From Colius striatus (taxonomy: Eukaryota > Chordata > Aves > Coliiformes > Coliidae): a DNA stretch of 64,000 nucleotides. The stretch spans positions 96,869,971 through 96,933,970 of the forward strand of contig NC_084761.1 in assembly GCF_028858725.1 (NCBI RefSeq), written 5' to 3'. Positions within the stretch are counted from its first letter, which is position 1; the number at the start of each line of letters is the position of its first letter. The notes under the pieces were generated by a model. The model did no database searches and was not told the DNA's origin. It worked only from the letters and a program-made list of their open reading frames with translations. Below, in pieces: positions 1-12,980 of the stretch. The translations under genes were made by a program, and so were the position numbers.

Positions 1-258
1 AATGATTTTAAACTAAAAGAGGCCAGGTTGAGATTGGACATAAGGGCAATATTTTTTACAATGAGGGTGGTAAAACATTGGAATAAGTTACCCAGAGAAC
101 CTGCGGATTCCAGCTCCCTGGAAGTGTTTCAGATCAGGTTGGATGGAGCTTTGAGCCACCTGATCTAATGAAAGATGTCCCTGACCATGGCAACAGGGAT
201 GGATTAGATGATCTTTAAAGGTCTCTTCCAACCTAAGCCATGCTGTGATTCTGTGATG
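1..258 (+). mobile_element. CR1 LINE fragment, old group (cut by window edge)
   Basis: The 3' portion of a CR1 copy, with 'ggttggatggagctttgagc' and a tail 'gatgatctttaaaggtctct' closing with two ATTCTGTG-type octamers near 250. The diverged body suggests an older subfamily than its neighbour. The 5' part lies outside the window. Confidence 0.85.
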
Positions 259-284
259 CTAAGTCATTCTAGTTACTGGGACTC

Positions 285-856
285 ACTTGGGCAGCAGGGT
301 GAGAGAGGTTGTGCTGCCCCTCTGCTCTGCCCTGCTGAGGCCTCATCTGGAGTCCCGTGTCCAGTTCTGGGCTCCTCAGCTCAAGAGGGACAGAAAAATG
401 CTGGAGGGAGGCCAGTGCAGAGTTACAAAGATGATCAGGGGACTGGAGCATCTTCCTTACCAAAGGCTGCAGGACCTGGGGCTGTTTAGTCTGGAGAAGA
501 GAAGGCTTCAGGGGACCTCAGCAACACTTACAAGTACCTAAAGGGTGGGGGTCAGGAGGTTGAGGCAGCACTTTTTTCCTGTTGTATCCAGTGACAGGAC
601 AAGGGGTGATGGAAAGAAGCTGGAACACAAAAAGTTCCATTTAAACATAAGGAAAAACTGTTTCAGTGTTTCAGTGAGGGAGCCCTGGCCCAGGCTGCCC
701 AGGGAGGGTGTGAAGGCTTCTTCTCAGGAGGTTTCCAAACCCTCCTGGACACGTTCCTGTGTGACCTGATCTAGGTGAACCTGCCTTGACAGGGAGGTTG
801 GACTAGATGACCTCTAAAGGTCTCTTCCAATCCCTACCATTCTGTGATTCTATGAT
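285..856 (+). mobile_element. CR1 LINE fragment, group A
   Basis: A 572-nt piece covering the C-terminal end of CR1 ORF2 and the 3' UTR. A broken reading frame still gives CR1 words such as [14 protein letters not shown] and FHLNIRKN. It ends with ATTCTGTGATTCTATGAT. It sits directly after the preceding CR1 in the same orientation and is dead from frameshifts and 5' truncation. Confidence 0.92.
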
Positions 857-1504
857 CCACTTGCACAGTCAGACAGAAGGTTTTGCGCTCTTCAGGGTCT
901 ATCCAGAGTCAGCAGCAAATGCAAATCAGTCACGTTTGACCTTCTCATTTTAACATTTGAGGCATGGATTCAGCCTCCTGCACATCTGCAAAGCCCTTGC
1001 CATTCCCCTGAGTGCAGTGGCCCAAAGTAAGTGAAGCATTTAATCAGGTGCTGAACTCATGAGGTCACAAGTAATGAGTGTGGATGCTGGTCAGCAGGGG
1101 AAGAATTCATTGGGAAATGCCAGTTGGAAAACCAAGCGGAAATGTCCCAGGTTTAACAACTTCTGCTTCAATCACTATTCATGGCCCCAAGACAGCCCCT
1201 TCATGCCAGGTTTCCATGGCTTTCTTACCACACAACCAGCAGTGAGAACCTTGGCAGCTCTGTGCTAAGTTGGGGTAGACTCCTGGATCCCAACACAAGT
1301 AACCTGGAAGCCCTGAGCACTCTGGCTCCAGAAAGGGTTTGTCTTACTCTTCCTGCTACAAGTATGTTAATTTAGGAGACTTGAAAACACTGCAGATTCA
1401 CAGATTCATAAATTCCAAGGACTGCAGGACTTCCATTGTCTGATTTCTTATGTCACCCAGCCCAGGGAAAGCCCAGGGAGTGTAGCTGGCCAAAACTTTG
1501 CATC

Positions 1505-1862
1505 TTGAGGAGGCTGAGAGGAGACATGAGCACTCTCTGCAACTACCTGAAAGGAGGCTGGAGCAAGGTGAGGGTGAGTCTCTTCCCTCCAGTAATGAAT
1601 GATAGTACAAGAGGAAATGAGCTGAAGTTGCCCCAGGGGAGGTTGAGGTTGGAGATGAGGCAGAACTGTTTCCCTGAGAGGGGTGTCACCCCTGTGCCAG
1701 GCTGCCCAGGGAGCTGGGGGAGTGCCCAGCCCTGGAGGGATCCCAAAGCTGTGGAGCTGAGGTGCTGAGGGCCATGGGGTAGTGCTGGGCTGGGCAGGGT
1801 GGGCTTGGACCTGATGAGCTTAAAGATCTTTTCCAACCTAAAGGATTCTGTGATTCTATGAT
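1505..1862 (+). mobile_element. CR1 LINE fragment, group C
   Basis: A 3' CR1 piece with 'gccccaggggaggttgaggt', 'gagggatcccaaagctgtgg' and 'gctgagggccatggggtagt', ending in GATTCTGTGATTCTATGATC. It is 5' truncated just before the 'gaggaggctgagaggagaca' block. Confidence 0.9.
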
Positions 1863-2688
1863 CTTCTGCACTTTGTAGCTAGGGAGGTTTGAGAATGGGG
1901 GAAATGGGAGCCTGCCCCACCATGCAAATCCATCTAGTGGTGGTTAACTGCTGACACGGTTGTGTCCATGCATTAACAAGTATTTCCACGTCAGCTGTTA
2001 GTTGTCAGGTTTCCAGGGATACATCCCTTTTAGACAACAGTGTGCACTGAAGGTTCATAGAATGCAGTATTTTAAATGTACAGTTCCTCAGAAACCTGCT
2101 CCTTTTTTTAATTACATTCTGTTTTTTGAAAGAAAACAAATATCAAACACTGACATGTCCCACAAACCAAGCATCTGGATTTCCAGACAGCTCTGTTTCC
2201 TAGCATGGATTGACCCACTCGGAGAAACAATTCCATCTTGTCACATTAAAATCATGGGATTTGTGCCACTCTCCAAATTGATAACCAGACACTCTCCTAC
2301 CACCTCTGCACAGGCACCAGAATTGAGCCTTTCACTCACATGCATTAAATTTAGATGTTGATTTGTGAGATGAATGACCCTTCATAATCTGGGTCCCAGC
2401 TATTCTAAGCCATTGAAATAATCTCTCTTATGCTTTCTCTCTGTCATTTGGTGGATCTCCTTTTTAAACAGCTTGTTTCAGTCCAACCATGAGGATCGAC
2501 AACATCTAGTATTGTACAAATGCTTTGTCCACTCCCTGCATATCATTGCCTGCATTTGTTCCAACAACTGCACCTTCAAGTGTCCATTGATTTCATGTGT
2601 GCACCGAGGTGAATGTTGTGCCGGTCTTTTGCTTGTACTGCATTTTGCTGTAGGATCCACCACCTCCAGAGGTAGCTGGGATGCATGA

Positions 2689-2728
2689 ATCATAGAATCA
2701 TAGAATCATAGAATCATAGAATCATAGA
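2689..2728. repeat. (ATCATAGA)5 microsatellite at CR1 3' end
   Basis: Five exact copies of the 8-bp CR1 terminal repeat in tandem. Most CR1 ends in this window have one to three degenerate copies, so this one has expanded by reverse-transcriptase slippage or later replication slippage. Confidence 0.95.
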
Positions 2729-3362
2729 ATGGTGGGGTTGGAAGGGACCTTTAGAGATCATCTAGTCCAACCCCTCTGCAGAAGCAGGTTCACCTAGATC
2801 AGGTCGCATAGGAACGTGTCCAGGAGGGTCTTGAAGACTCAGGAAGAAGCCTCCACAACCCCTCTGGGCAGCCTGTGCCAGGGCTCCCTCACTCAAACAC
2901 TGAAATAGTTTTTTCTTATGTTTAAGTGGAACTTTTTGTGTTCCAGCTTCATCCCATCACCCCTTGTCCTGTTACTATCTACTATAGAAAAAAGGGATGT
3001 CCCAACCTCCTGACACCCACCCTTTAGATATTTATAAATGTTAACAAGATCCCCCCTCAGTCTCCTCTTCTCCAGACTCAACAGCCCCAGGTCCCACAGT
3101 CTTTCCTTGTATGAAAGATGTTCTATACCCCTGATCATCTTGGTGTCCCTGCACTGGCCTCTCTTCATCACTTCCCTGTACCTCCTGAGCTGAGGAGCCC
3201 AGAACTGGACACAGGACTCCAGATGAGGCCTCAGTAGGGCAGAGTAGAGGGGGAGAAGAACCTCCCTTGACCTGCTGGCCACACTCTTCTTGATGCATCC
3301 CAGGCTGCCATTGGCCTTCTTGGCAACCAGGGCACATTGCTGGCTCATATTTAGTTTATTAT
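2689..3362 (-). mobile_element. CR1 LINE fragment, group A, with expanded octamer tail
   Basis: A minus-strand CR1 of about 670 nt. Its 3' tail (low coordinates) carries five perfect ATCATAGA octamers (2689-2728), more than any other copy here. The minus-strand frame retains [20 protein letters not shown] and [13 protein letters not shown] of the ORF2 end. The element is truncated at 'ggctcatatttagtttatta'. Confidence 0.93.
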
Positions 3363-3412
3363 CTAGTTTATTATTTAATTTATTATTATTATTTATTAGT
3401 TTATTTATATAT
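3350..3412. repeat. AT-rich low-complexity stretch (TTTATTA-like)
   Basis: Imperfect repeats of TTTATTA and TTATTA abut the 5' truncation point of the CR1 at 2689-3362. It may be expanded from the CR1 'tttagtttattatc' segment. Confidence 0.8.
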
Positions 3413-6400
3413 GAAGCCTGTCCTTGTTTTAAATGAATGTGCCACTATCAAGGGAGGGCTCTGAACTGACACTCCAGTTTCTTTACTGAAGCAGGGCTCA
3501 GATGTGTCAGTCTTTTCATTTGTCCATGTTTTTCCCTAAGCATGGAGTGAGGGTACGTGTGCTGAACAGGCTGATGATTTGCTTTCCAGAAGGGAGACGA
3601 ATACAGCATCACCCCATGCATTTCCAGCTGGGCAACCACATAGACTTCGTGGGGCTGTGAAAAGTAGGTTGCAGAGGAATGATGCAAATTCTGATCTTTG
3701 ATTCCTTCGTGTCTGCTTTGGTAGCACAAAGGGGATGATGCCCAACTGAATTCAGGAGGAGTTCAGCCCAGTCTCCTTCCCTGTTAGCAGATAGTTAGAA
3801 TGACCTGACTGCCCTGATGAGGCAACTTTCCTACAGCCTGGTGAGCCTGTGATGAAACCTGTGATTGCTTTGAGCTGCTGTTCAGGTCTATCAGACAATT
3901 TGAAACAAGGTGTTTGGAGAAACAGCAAAGTTTAGGACACTGCACTTTATCAGTCACAACTTGAGCAACATAACATCTTGAAATGTCTGTTACAAGCTGA
4001 CTTTTTATCTTCAGGGGAGTTATGGAGGTACACAGGAACCTCTACATCTCTTCCTGCAATCTGTCTTTGCTGTTGCTATCGTCTCTTCTACTACCAATGC
4101 ACCTCGGCCCAGTCCTGATTATCTATTCCCACAATGATGTAGCATCTGTCACAAGGTATAGAGACCTATCAGCAAACCTGAAATGAGTTTATTTGGATCC
4201 AGGATCAGTCCAAGGTCAACTCCACACCTGGCAAAAAGCTCCTTCTTTTCTGCTCAGACATCAACTCAATGGTACTAGTAATGGTAGTGTATTGATGTTT
4301 TGTAGTTACTTCTCAGAGGTATTACAGAGGTTATCAGACCAGGCTAAGCACAGCTGAGCTAACCTGAGCTTTCAACCTTGGAGAACAGAAGGAGGAAAAC
4401 AAAACAGTCAGAAAGACTCAACCTTAGAAATCAGACATTGGACAGCCTCATGGCTCTATGCAGTTTTCAAACCAAGTAAGCTCAACTTTCAGGTACAATG
4501 TATCTGTGGAGTGGAGTGACTTGAGCCTTCCAAGCTTAATGAGAGCAAAACTGCTCAGGGGTGTCAGGGAAGGCCTCACTTTCAGATATCCAAGGTTGAA
4601 GGCAGAAGTGCCAAGCCTCAATATATCCTGTGTTTTGGGCCTCTTAGACTCTACTCTCTGTGTTTTGGGCCCCCTAGAGAGGAACAGCAGCCCGAACACC
4701 TTTCACTTCATGCACACATCCCAAGACATGTGTACATCAAGATTTCAAGGGAGAGCTTGATTTAGCTAGGAAAGCAACTTTCTTTCAAACAAGAATTGTC
4801 TGGCTGCAAACAGCAATTACTGCCCCATTCCCTGATATCTTGGGTCATGCTCTCTGGAAGTCAGATGCATATTCTAAAAAGACCAGGATATTGAAACGAT
4901 GCTCTGCAGCCTGATGCATAATTGGGAGATTGCATCCATTGGCATATAGTGTTGGAAGAGCTGGGATCAGGGGATTTATCTGCTTCCCTCTGGAGATAAA
5001 TGCCAGCAGGTCACACTGCGTGTCATCAGGCTTAGCCCAATGCAGAGCTCAGCATCCAAGGTACACTCAGAATAAAGTATATTTATTAAGGCACTCAACA
5101 GCAGTGATTGCTTGGCAGGCAGTGGAGACACAAAGCCAGGCCAGGCTCTTGGCATAACTCTGCACAGCCTCATAGAGCAGCAGCTGGTTCCTCAGCAATA
5201 ACAGCCTGTTCCTCCCAAAAAAGGGGCACAGCAGTGAGAGAGAGATCCAAAGTGCTGGGCAGACCTACAGATCTGACTTCTAGAAAGGAAGAGTATTGAG
5301 ACACAGGCGTGATTTTTCATGGCCTCATGCATCCCCTTTTCAGCCATCCAGGACGAGTCCAGCATTGCAGAGCCTGCTGAAAGGGAAAATATGTTTGTTG
5401 GCCTGCAGTACTCTTCAAGATATTCGTTGAAAAAGAGCCATCCCCTTCTCTCAGTCCTATGCTGACATGTTTCCCAGGGACAGAAGAGTCTCAGATCCCA
5501 GCCACTGCTGGAGAGGCTCAGAGGAGAGCAGCCTCATCACCCCTGGGCTAGCAGGAGCTAAAGGGGCTTCTCAAAGACAGAAGCAAGGTGGTGATTGTTG
5601 AAGACCCCGATGTCATACCCTGCAGACAGGATAAAACAATATCCCAGATGGTTTTGTGCTGTAGTTATGGCATTTGAGACCTTCTTATGATAAAGCCTGT
5701 ACTTCCTACAAGGTGTCTGACAGCTGGAGTCAAAGGACTCAGTGTGAAAAAATCCACAATAACAAGCTGCTTTTGCACTGATCTGCATGGACAGGCATTC
5801 AAGGGACAGGTTCACTCACCCTGAGAGACATATGAGGGCAGTTTGCTTGCTTTCTCCCTGACCTGCTCTCATGGGGCTGAGACATCTTCATTGAGGGAAA
5901 CTAGTATATTCCTGAAAAAATACAAAAGCAGCTGTGGTGGCATCCCAACACTTGCTTTTGTTCCTGTCTTGCCTTGAAGACTTAGACTAGTTTCGAACTA
6001 CTACTGAGGCTCTCAGCAGACGTCCATCTCATTCCTTATGGGTGGCGAGGGCATGACAAAGGCCACAGGTAGACAACATTCAACAGGATACTCATGGAAA
6101 TAAGGTGGAAATCTTAGCAAAAAGCCAATCAAATGAGATGAAAACACCTTAGGGAGAGGAATCAAGTAGAGTCAATGGAGAAATAGGCAGTCATCCACCC
6201 AACACCAAGAGGAGAATCAACACAGGGCGATGGGTACACCGGGAGGCAAAGCCTTCCATCTCTGAGTGCTGATGCTGTGCACGTCTCTGAGCACTGAGCA
6301 ACTGGCAAAGTTTGCCAAGTGTTTGCAGGCAGAGCTGCCCTGGGTTTAATTTTCCTCATTTGGGCATGATCAGGAGCAAGTGTGTGTCCTTTGGCACCTG

Positions 6401-6837
6401 TCCCTGTGAGAGTGAGACACAACTATGGAAAGGAAGGCACAGGAGAGAGTCGGTGGCAGAAGCCATTTGCCTGCCCCAACAGGGATATTTTGGTGGGAGT
6501 CTTAGGACAGTCTCCACAGAGAATCTTATGAGGTGTAGGAAGGAGAAGGAAGACATGTGTTTTAGTTAGCCAGTTTTGTTTGTTTGAGGGGTTTTTGGTC
6601 TCTTGATTTTGATTATATATTTTTCTGCTGGAACTGAGAAGGGAAAGCTCACAGGTCAGGAGAAAGGAGAGTTGTTAGGAAAGCTCCTTTTCAAGGAGTT
6701 GTACATCAGTACATCTGCTCTTCCATCTCCTTTGAGGGTCCTTAGATCCACTCCCAGCTGGGCTGTAGGCCTCATAAACACAAGGCAGAGTAGGAAGCCA
6801 GGCATCAAACAGCACAGCACAAGAATACCCAAAGGTT
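3413..6837. other. Unique intronic DNA, no gene or clear repeat
   Basis: About 3.4 kb of ADRA1D intron without CR1. I see only a short imperfect direct repeat with a 30-bp period (4628-4641 and 4658-4671 share 'ctgtgttttgggcc'). Open frames here are short, overlapping and without recognisable domains. Confidence 0.6.
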
Positions 6838-7108
6838 CGTATCTAGTGACAGGACAAGGGGTAATGGAAAGAAGCTGGGACACAAAAAATTCCATTTAAA
6901 CATAAGGAAGAACCATTTCAGTGTTGAGGTGAGGGAGCCCTGGCCCAGGCTGCCCAGGGAGGGTGTGGAGGCTCCTTCTATGGAGGTTTCCAAATCCACT
7001 TGGACACATCCCTATGTGACCTGATCTAGATGGACCTGCTTTGGCAGGGGGGTTAGACTGGATGATCTCTAAAGGTCCCTTCCAATCCCTACCATTCTAT
7101 GATTCTAT
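6838..7108 (+). mobile_element. CR1 LINE 3' end, group A
   Basis: A 271-nt 5'-truncated copy starting at the 'gtgacaggacaaggggtaat' block. It passes through 'cctggcccaggctgcccagg' and 'gactggatgatctctaaagg' and ends in CATTCTATGATTCTATAA. Confidence 0.92.
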
Positions 7109-8485
7109 AAAAGCTGCTCCCACCAGCCATCCTCAGAGCAGTAAAGCAATATTAGCATGCCATGCCTTGATTTCTTCAGCAGCACAAAAATATGCAGCTT
7201 CAAAGCTGCTGAGACCTGAACAACTGTCCAAAGCTGAATCAGGTCTCTGCTCATGGCATCCACAGCTTGCTTTGAAAGGAAGGGCCCAGGAAGCTCTCTG
7301 TGGTGCTTATTTCTTCCCTTCTTTGTTTGCTCTGGGTAAATACTAGCACACCAAAGGATATTAGCTCTGGACATGAGTGGGGAGAGACTAACTGTTCTCA
7401 AATACCAACATTGTAGCTCATGGTAATTAATTAAATGCTGGCATTCCCAACAAGCAAAATCTTCATTAAACCCCTTGACACAGATGCTTGGCTCATTGTC
7501 AGTCCCTCTAAGATCAAATGCATAGAAAGGTAGATGTCACCATACACGTGTGTCAAAGCCAGGGAAAGATCCTGCAGCAAGGAATAAAGGTGCACTGCTA
7601 CTCCCAATTAAAGTAGTTTCTGCAACTGCTTCCAAAACAGTTCTTGTACTTATCGTGTCTGAAGACCCTGTGTGACATGGTCATTTACAGCTCTTCATGT
7701 TCAAGACCTACTGCATTTTGGAATGGAGTTTGCTGATCACAGTCATAGTTTGCAAGGCTACGAGAGATGGCTCCAACTGCCTGCTGTGATTTACAGATGA
7801 CTGCAGCCCTAAGTGTCTCATTCAATAATTTCTTCAACTCCCCCATTACTCAGAAGAAGTTTTCTCCTTAGAAAGACACTCAGCATTAACTTGGGACTGC
7901 AAATAATGGAGAACCCATGTCTCTAGTTATGCTTTTTTTTCCCAGTTGCTTTATAGCCTTGCTATTAAAGATGACTGCTTTCTTCCCAGGGTAAATTTAT
8001 CTAGCTATAACCTCAAGCCATTAAATTTTTCTATCATTCTTGGCTAGATTAAAGATAGGTTTGCTGTCAGGAACAGCTTCCCCTCTATTTCACCACAATG
8101 CATGAGCAGGTCGCTTCAATTTCTCCTGGATAATGCCAATATCTAGGATAATGCCAATAGATCAAGATCCTTTAATGTCACGCTCTAAGTTAAGTTTTCC
8201 AGACCTTTGTGTTGTCTTGTAGAGCTCCTCAGAATATTTTCTGCCTCTTTGGTTTCTTTTCTGCACTGTGGGACATGATTTTCCATGTGAACAATCTCCA
8301 TTTTTCAGTCTTCCTTGATCTGGTTCATCTGTTCCTGTTCTTGGCCTTTTTTATAGTCTGAGCTTGTGTTATTATTACTAATGCTCTGTGAAATGCTGCT
8401 CCTAGGTAGATCACATGGGCTTTTTCACCAACAGTCTTGACAGCCTTTTTGTGAGAAACAGAACTGGAAGAGCAAGTCATCAGCT
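7109..8485. other. Unique intronic DNA
   Basis: AT-rich intron sequence with no supported feature beyond a small tandem duplication, in which 'ggataatgccaata' occurs at 8128-8141 and 8146-8159. Diverged LINE sequence may be present but cannot be shown by eye. Confidence 0.5.
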
Positions 8486-8643
8486 GCTACTGGAAGGGAA
8501 GATACCCCTGGAGGTATTTAAAAGATGTATAGAAGTGATGCAGACATGATTTAAGCAGTGGACTTGGCAGTGTTAGGTCTAGGGTTGAACTTGATGATCT
8601 TAAGTGTCTTTTCCTACTTAAAAGAATCTATGATTCTATGATA
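8486..8643 (+). mobile_element. CR1 LINE 3' end, old group
   Basis: A short copy with 'cctggaggtatttaaaagat', 'gtggacttggcagtgttagg' and 'tgaacttgatgatcttaagt', ending in AATCTATGATTCTATGAT. This tail type is an older CR1 subfamily. Confidence 0.82.
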
Positions 8644-11600
8644 TTCCTCTAAAGAACTGTTTCACAAAATATTCCCACGTGCTGCTATTCAGGGCAAGCA
8701 TGAAAGCTGATCCAGAACTGCCAGTATTGCTAATGTATGTAGTACTCAGATTGGCACTGAGAACCCTCATGTTCAGAAGATATTTTCACACTTAATGCCC
8801 ACGAGTTTAATGAGAGTTCAATGTGTAGCTGCCTTCCAAATGTGTGCCTTAACACTTATGTTAGGGATCATCAGATGTCTTAGCTTCATTTGTCTCTAGA
8901 TACAAACAAGTTGATAGTCTTGAAGAAGAGTATCACTGGTGTTGTCTGAGACAGATGGTTCCTGCTGCCAGAGAAATTGCTCTTTTCAGCATTTTGAATG
9001 TCAGGAGGCAATTAGTAGGGGATTCTGCAGTTGTAGGGAAACTGGCTTCTGTCTCATAGCAAATGTAGAATCCTTACCCAGCCACAGATTCACTGTACAA
9101 GGCTTGAACATCTCTGTCTTCAGACCTACTGACCAAGATATCCTGAGGATCCATTGGGAAGCCTTCAATGGACTCCTGGACTCCCTGCTTTTAGATAACA
9201 TTGATGGTGGAAGTGCACAAGCAGGTTTACATGGCATGGGGGGTATTTTTGTTCCCTTGACATTGAGATCTTTCACAGTTTTATAAGAGGGAGATGACAA
9301 GTCTCAAAGTAATTCATGGTGATGGAAGAAGAGGAGATAATAACTACCTGGTTGACACTAGTCTTGAGAGAGACTGTCCTCAAAAGCAACCCTTTCCTAA
9401 AGAGGGGTGGAAGGTCCACTAAGAGTCACTTCCCTGCAACAAGTGAATATGTGACATTAACGTGTCCAAAAGTTAATTAGGAGTCAATGCCACATCAAGA
9501 CAGAGACTGCACCTGAGATCCCATGGCTATTACCTCTGAGCAGTGAGTGAAAGTCACAGGAGGCAAAAAGCCTTGTTTATCTAACACAAAGGCAAGAGAG
9601 GCAGGCAAATATCTCATGGGATGTACTCGAATTGCCATGAAAATTGAATGCAAATTTCCATCTTTCCCTTTAGGATCAGAGATTAAAAAAGAAATAGAGA
9701 TAGGGCAGAGATGGAGCAGGAAACATGTCAGTGGATAATGAGGCTCATCACCATAATGAGGCACTTTGAGATACTCTCTCTTCTCAACAGAGATCCCATT
9801 GCCCTATGCAGGCATTTAAACAAACCAATGCAGCAAGTTTCTTGCATTCTGTCTCCTGAAATGTTTCCTTAAAACTCCATGTGTCTATAAAGCTTAAACA
9901 AAACCAATGTGATGCTATGATTCTTGGTCCTTCCCAGTACCTCTCTGAGCTTGTACCAGGCTCGGGTCTGTGGCTAAAACAATGAGGTAGACAGTTTTTG
10001 CCTCTTGTGATGTTTTGCTTTCTAATCAGCAATGTCATCCAAATGGATTCCTCAGGTGACAAAAATATCAACAGTCAGGGTTTTCTGGGCTTGTCTCTCC
10101 TTCTCTTTGATGGGTCCTGACACCACTGTGCACTGTTATAGCACGTTACTTGCTCTGCTGGAGACTGCCCTAGTTAGGGCATTGCAAGCTCTCTCCTCAT
10201 CTGACATGGTGCAACCCATGTGGTTTCTCCCATCCACATTGCTAGCAGTATTGCTGGATCAACAACCCAAGGGTACAAAACTGGTGTGTGCCATGGGCAC
10301 ACAGGAAATCCCTTCTCAGCACTTGGTAGCAAACATTGCCTTCAAGATCAGGTTTTCTCACCTCTCTGTGTTTGTACAGCACCCAGCACAAAGTGTGGTC
10401 CCCTCATCATATCTCTGCTAGCAAATAAAAAACATTGGGGTCAATTTGTTAGCCAGGTGCCTGACATTACCATAACTGAAGCTTCCCAAACAGGGATATG
10501 CACACAGGTACATTGTTCATCTCTGCCACTCATTGCACCATGTCCATTCCAAAGTAATGCCAGGGTCTGCACTAGCAGCCTGGGAGTTCCTCAGTCAAAA
10601 TCTGGTCTCTTATGCTGTACCTGTTCACTATACCCACAGAGATATGGCTTAAGTGCATCACTGCCATATAACCAGATAAGAAGCCTAAAGCTGGTCATAT
10701 TGGAAAGATGATCAACCCCATGGAGACAGAGAACAAACCAAGAGGGACCCTTCACAGGCAACCAGTGTATCCTTAAACAGGAGATTTATTCCCTTCAAGT
10801 TAAAGGCTTCAGGAACTGTTGGGAGTGATGAGGATGTTGTTATCTCACCATTCCTGTTATATTTTTGGAGCCCTGTTACACTGACCCATTGTTTCTGATA
10901 GGAGGAAAACGTCTCTTTTTGAAGTGCAACATTTTCAGAGCTTGATATCAGCTGGGAGCTCGCTTGCAGGGCTGGGGAGAGACACAACAACTCTTTGCTA
11001 TCTCCTCTGGATAACACCAGTTTGGGGGAGAAGGAAAAATGTTATTTTTAAGTTTCCCTTCTTGGGAAAAGAAACAACCCAAAACAGAAAGGAGAAGGTG
11101 AGCGACAAGGAACTCTGCAGATTTTTCCATGCAAGCTCAAGCCAGAAGGGCTGTGCCTTGGAGCTGGCTGCGGAAACAGGGCAGGCGTTGGAGGATTTTC
11201 CCCTCCAAGCCTGAAAAGAAAAAACAAGTTGGCTGGCTGGTCTTGAATAACCCCTTCTGAGACTGCAAAGCCAGTCCCTGGTTCTTCATCAGACCTGAAC
11301 ATACCAACCTCCCCCATTCCTTTCTTCCCCCACCCTTCCTCCATGACATCACGGTACCCACGTGTGAGGGTCCAGCTCTCTCGAGGATGCCGTTCAGCAT
11401 CCTTCACAGCCAGCAACGCCAGGAGCAGGGCACAGGCTGCCAGTGCTGCTGTGCCAGGCTCCAAGGCTGGTGACGTGCTGTCTGCCCAATTCTTGATATA
11501 AACAGAATGTCCTTGGGACCAGGACGGTGGAAAGGCTCTGAGGAAGCTCCCACACCTCCCCCTGATAGCATGTTTGCCAAACGCTGGCGGCCCGCCACTA

Positions 11601-12414
11601 GCAAGTTCTCCAGACTCGGGGCCACCAGCGTTGCCAGCAATCAGCTGAAGTAAACCTTCCACTGGAGCATCCCTCTAGATGGTGCTATCTCTTCTAATGG
11701 TGTTATCTCTGTTTGGGTCCTGGTAGTGCTCATCCACTCAGGGTGAGTTCAGCTCACTCCATACTGTAAATTAAACTCAGGACTCGCACATTTTGTGTTG
11801 GGGGAGAATTTTTTCCTGGATCGGGTTGGGCTTAATGAAAAATTGCCTTTTTCCTTTGTGCAGCTCAGATCTGGCCTCGCTGTACATAAAATGCCATGTG
11901 TTCCCAGCAGGATTCAGCCCTTCCAAGGCCTACCCTGCAGCCAAATCTGATCTACATATTTACGAGCTTGTAAACAGGACAGGGCGGGTGAGTTCACATT
12001 CTTAGAAAACCAAGTGCAGAGAAAAGAACTTCTGAGTTGGAAAAACAAGTAGTCTTGGGTCTGACCCAGCAAACACAGTGGTTTTTCCAAGACTTGGATG
12101 ACTTGCTTGGGAATCATTCCCCTCCACTCCTTTTCTACAGGATTTCCCAAGCTTGCTCCTAAGTTGGAAAAAACACACGTTCTCAATGTTCCTGACCAGA
12201 GTGGAGGAGACAGCTCAGTAGAAAGGGACACTTTATCTTGGAAGCGAGTTGAAGCCAGGCTTCTGTTTGCAGTAGCCACAGAGGAACAGCAGTTACTTTC
12301 AAAAGGAGGCTTAAGAAAGCTGTTGAAAAGAGCTGCACAGAAGACAACTGTTGGAGCGCTCGCCACAAAGTGCTGCTCTATCTGCCAGCAAATGCAAGAA
12401 CCAGTAGCCTAGAA
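8644..12414. other. Unique intronic DNA with a modest CpG-rich patch
   Basis: About 3.8 kb without identifiable repeats. CpG dinucleotides are more frequent than in the surroundings at about 11340-11635, where TGACATCAC and GGTGACGTG (CRE-like) also occur. No exon is recognised. Confidence 0.5.
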
Positions 12415-12553
12415 CAGTGGTTTCCAGATCTTGGTGGTCCATGAAGGCTTGGTAAGTGGTTCATGGAAAACCAGAGTACAAGAGAGTCAAACAGTCTGGG
12501 AAAACTGATGAGGATTAACAGGTTTTGGATCAGCAAAGCTGGAGAACCAGTGG
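12415..12553. mobile_element. Possible non-autonomous hAT-like DNA transposon relic
   Basis: A 139-nt segment opens with CAGTGGTTTCCAG and closes with CTGGAGAACCAGTG, an imperfect inverted match typical of hAT-Charlie termini. It contains 'ggtggtccatgaaggcttgg', a wording common in such elements. The flanking bases (gcctagaa, gtctaaag) could be a decayed 8-bp target duplication. The evidence is weak because the termini match imperfectly. Confidence 0.35.
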
Positions 12554-12980
12554 TCTAAAGCCCTGTGCTATGTCCATTCACTATTCATAGATGTGGAAGC
12601 AGAGTGTTCTTTGTGGCTTTTTGCTACCTTCTTGCAAAAAAAAAGCCCTCTTTGATGATATTCCATGAAATATAGGTGCCAAAGGAGTTACAACAGGGTT
12701 GTCACAGCAGTGCTTCTACTATCTTACCCACCTCAATGGGAAGTTTGTCATTGTTTCTGTACCTAGGGCTTTCTAGAAAAACTTGCCTCGGGTTCTCTCA
12801 AGTAGATGAATTATGATGAATCTTCATCTGACCCTCCAGAAACCATTTTGGCACCTCTCTTGAATTTGGGAGTTTATTCTTAGTTCAGTATGTATTTAAT
12901 TAAGTTCTCTGCCTTCTATATACAGTATTTTCATTTCTCTAAAGAATAATGTTGCTGGTCATAATAGAAATAGTATAAAA

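Noticed and set aside
2002..2361. 119-codon plus-strand open frame
   Set aside because: It has no recognisable family, and the reported first residue corresponds to a TTG, not ATG. Intronic background.
2689..2728. Regular short direct repeats that could be mistaken for a CRISPR array
   Set aside because: The units are contiguous 8-mers without spacers and coincide with a CR1 3' end in a vertebrate genome.
11048..11662. 204-codon open frame on the minus strand, the longest in the window
   Set aside because: No domain, no homology I recognise, low-complexity Pro/Ser stretches and no splice or promoter context. It overlaps a GC-richer patch, where stop codons are rarer by chance.
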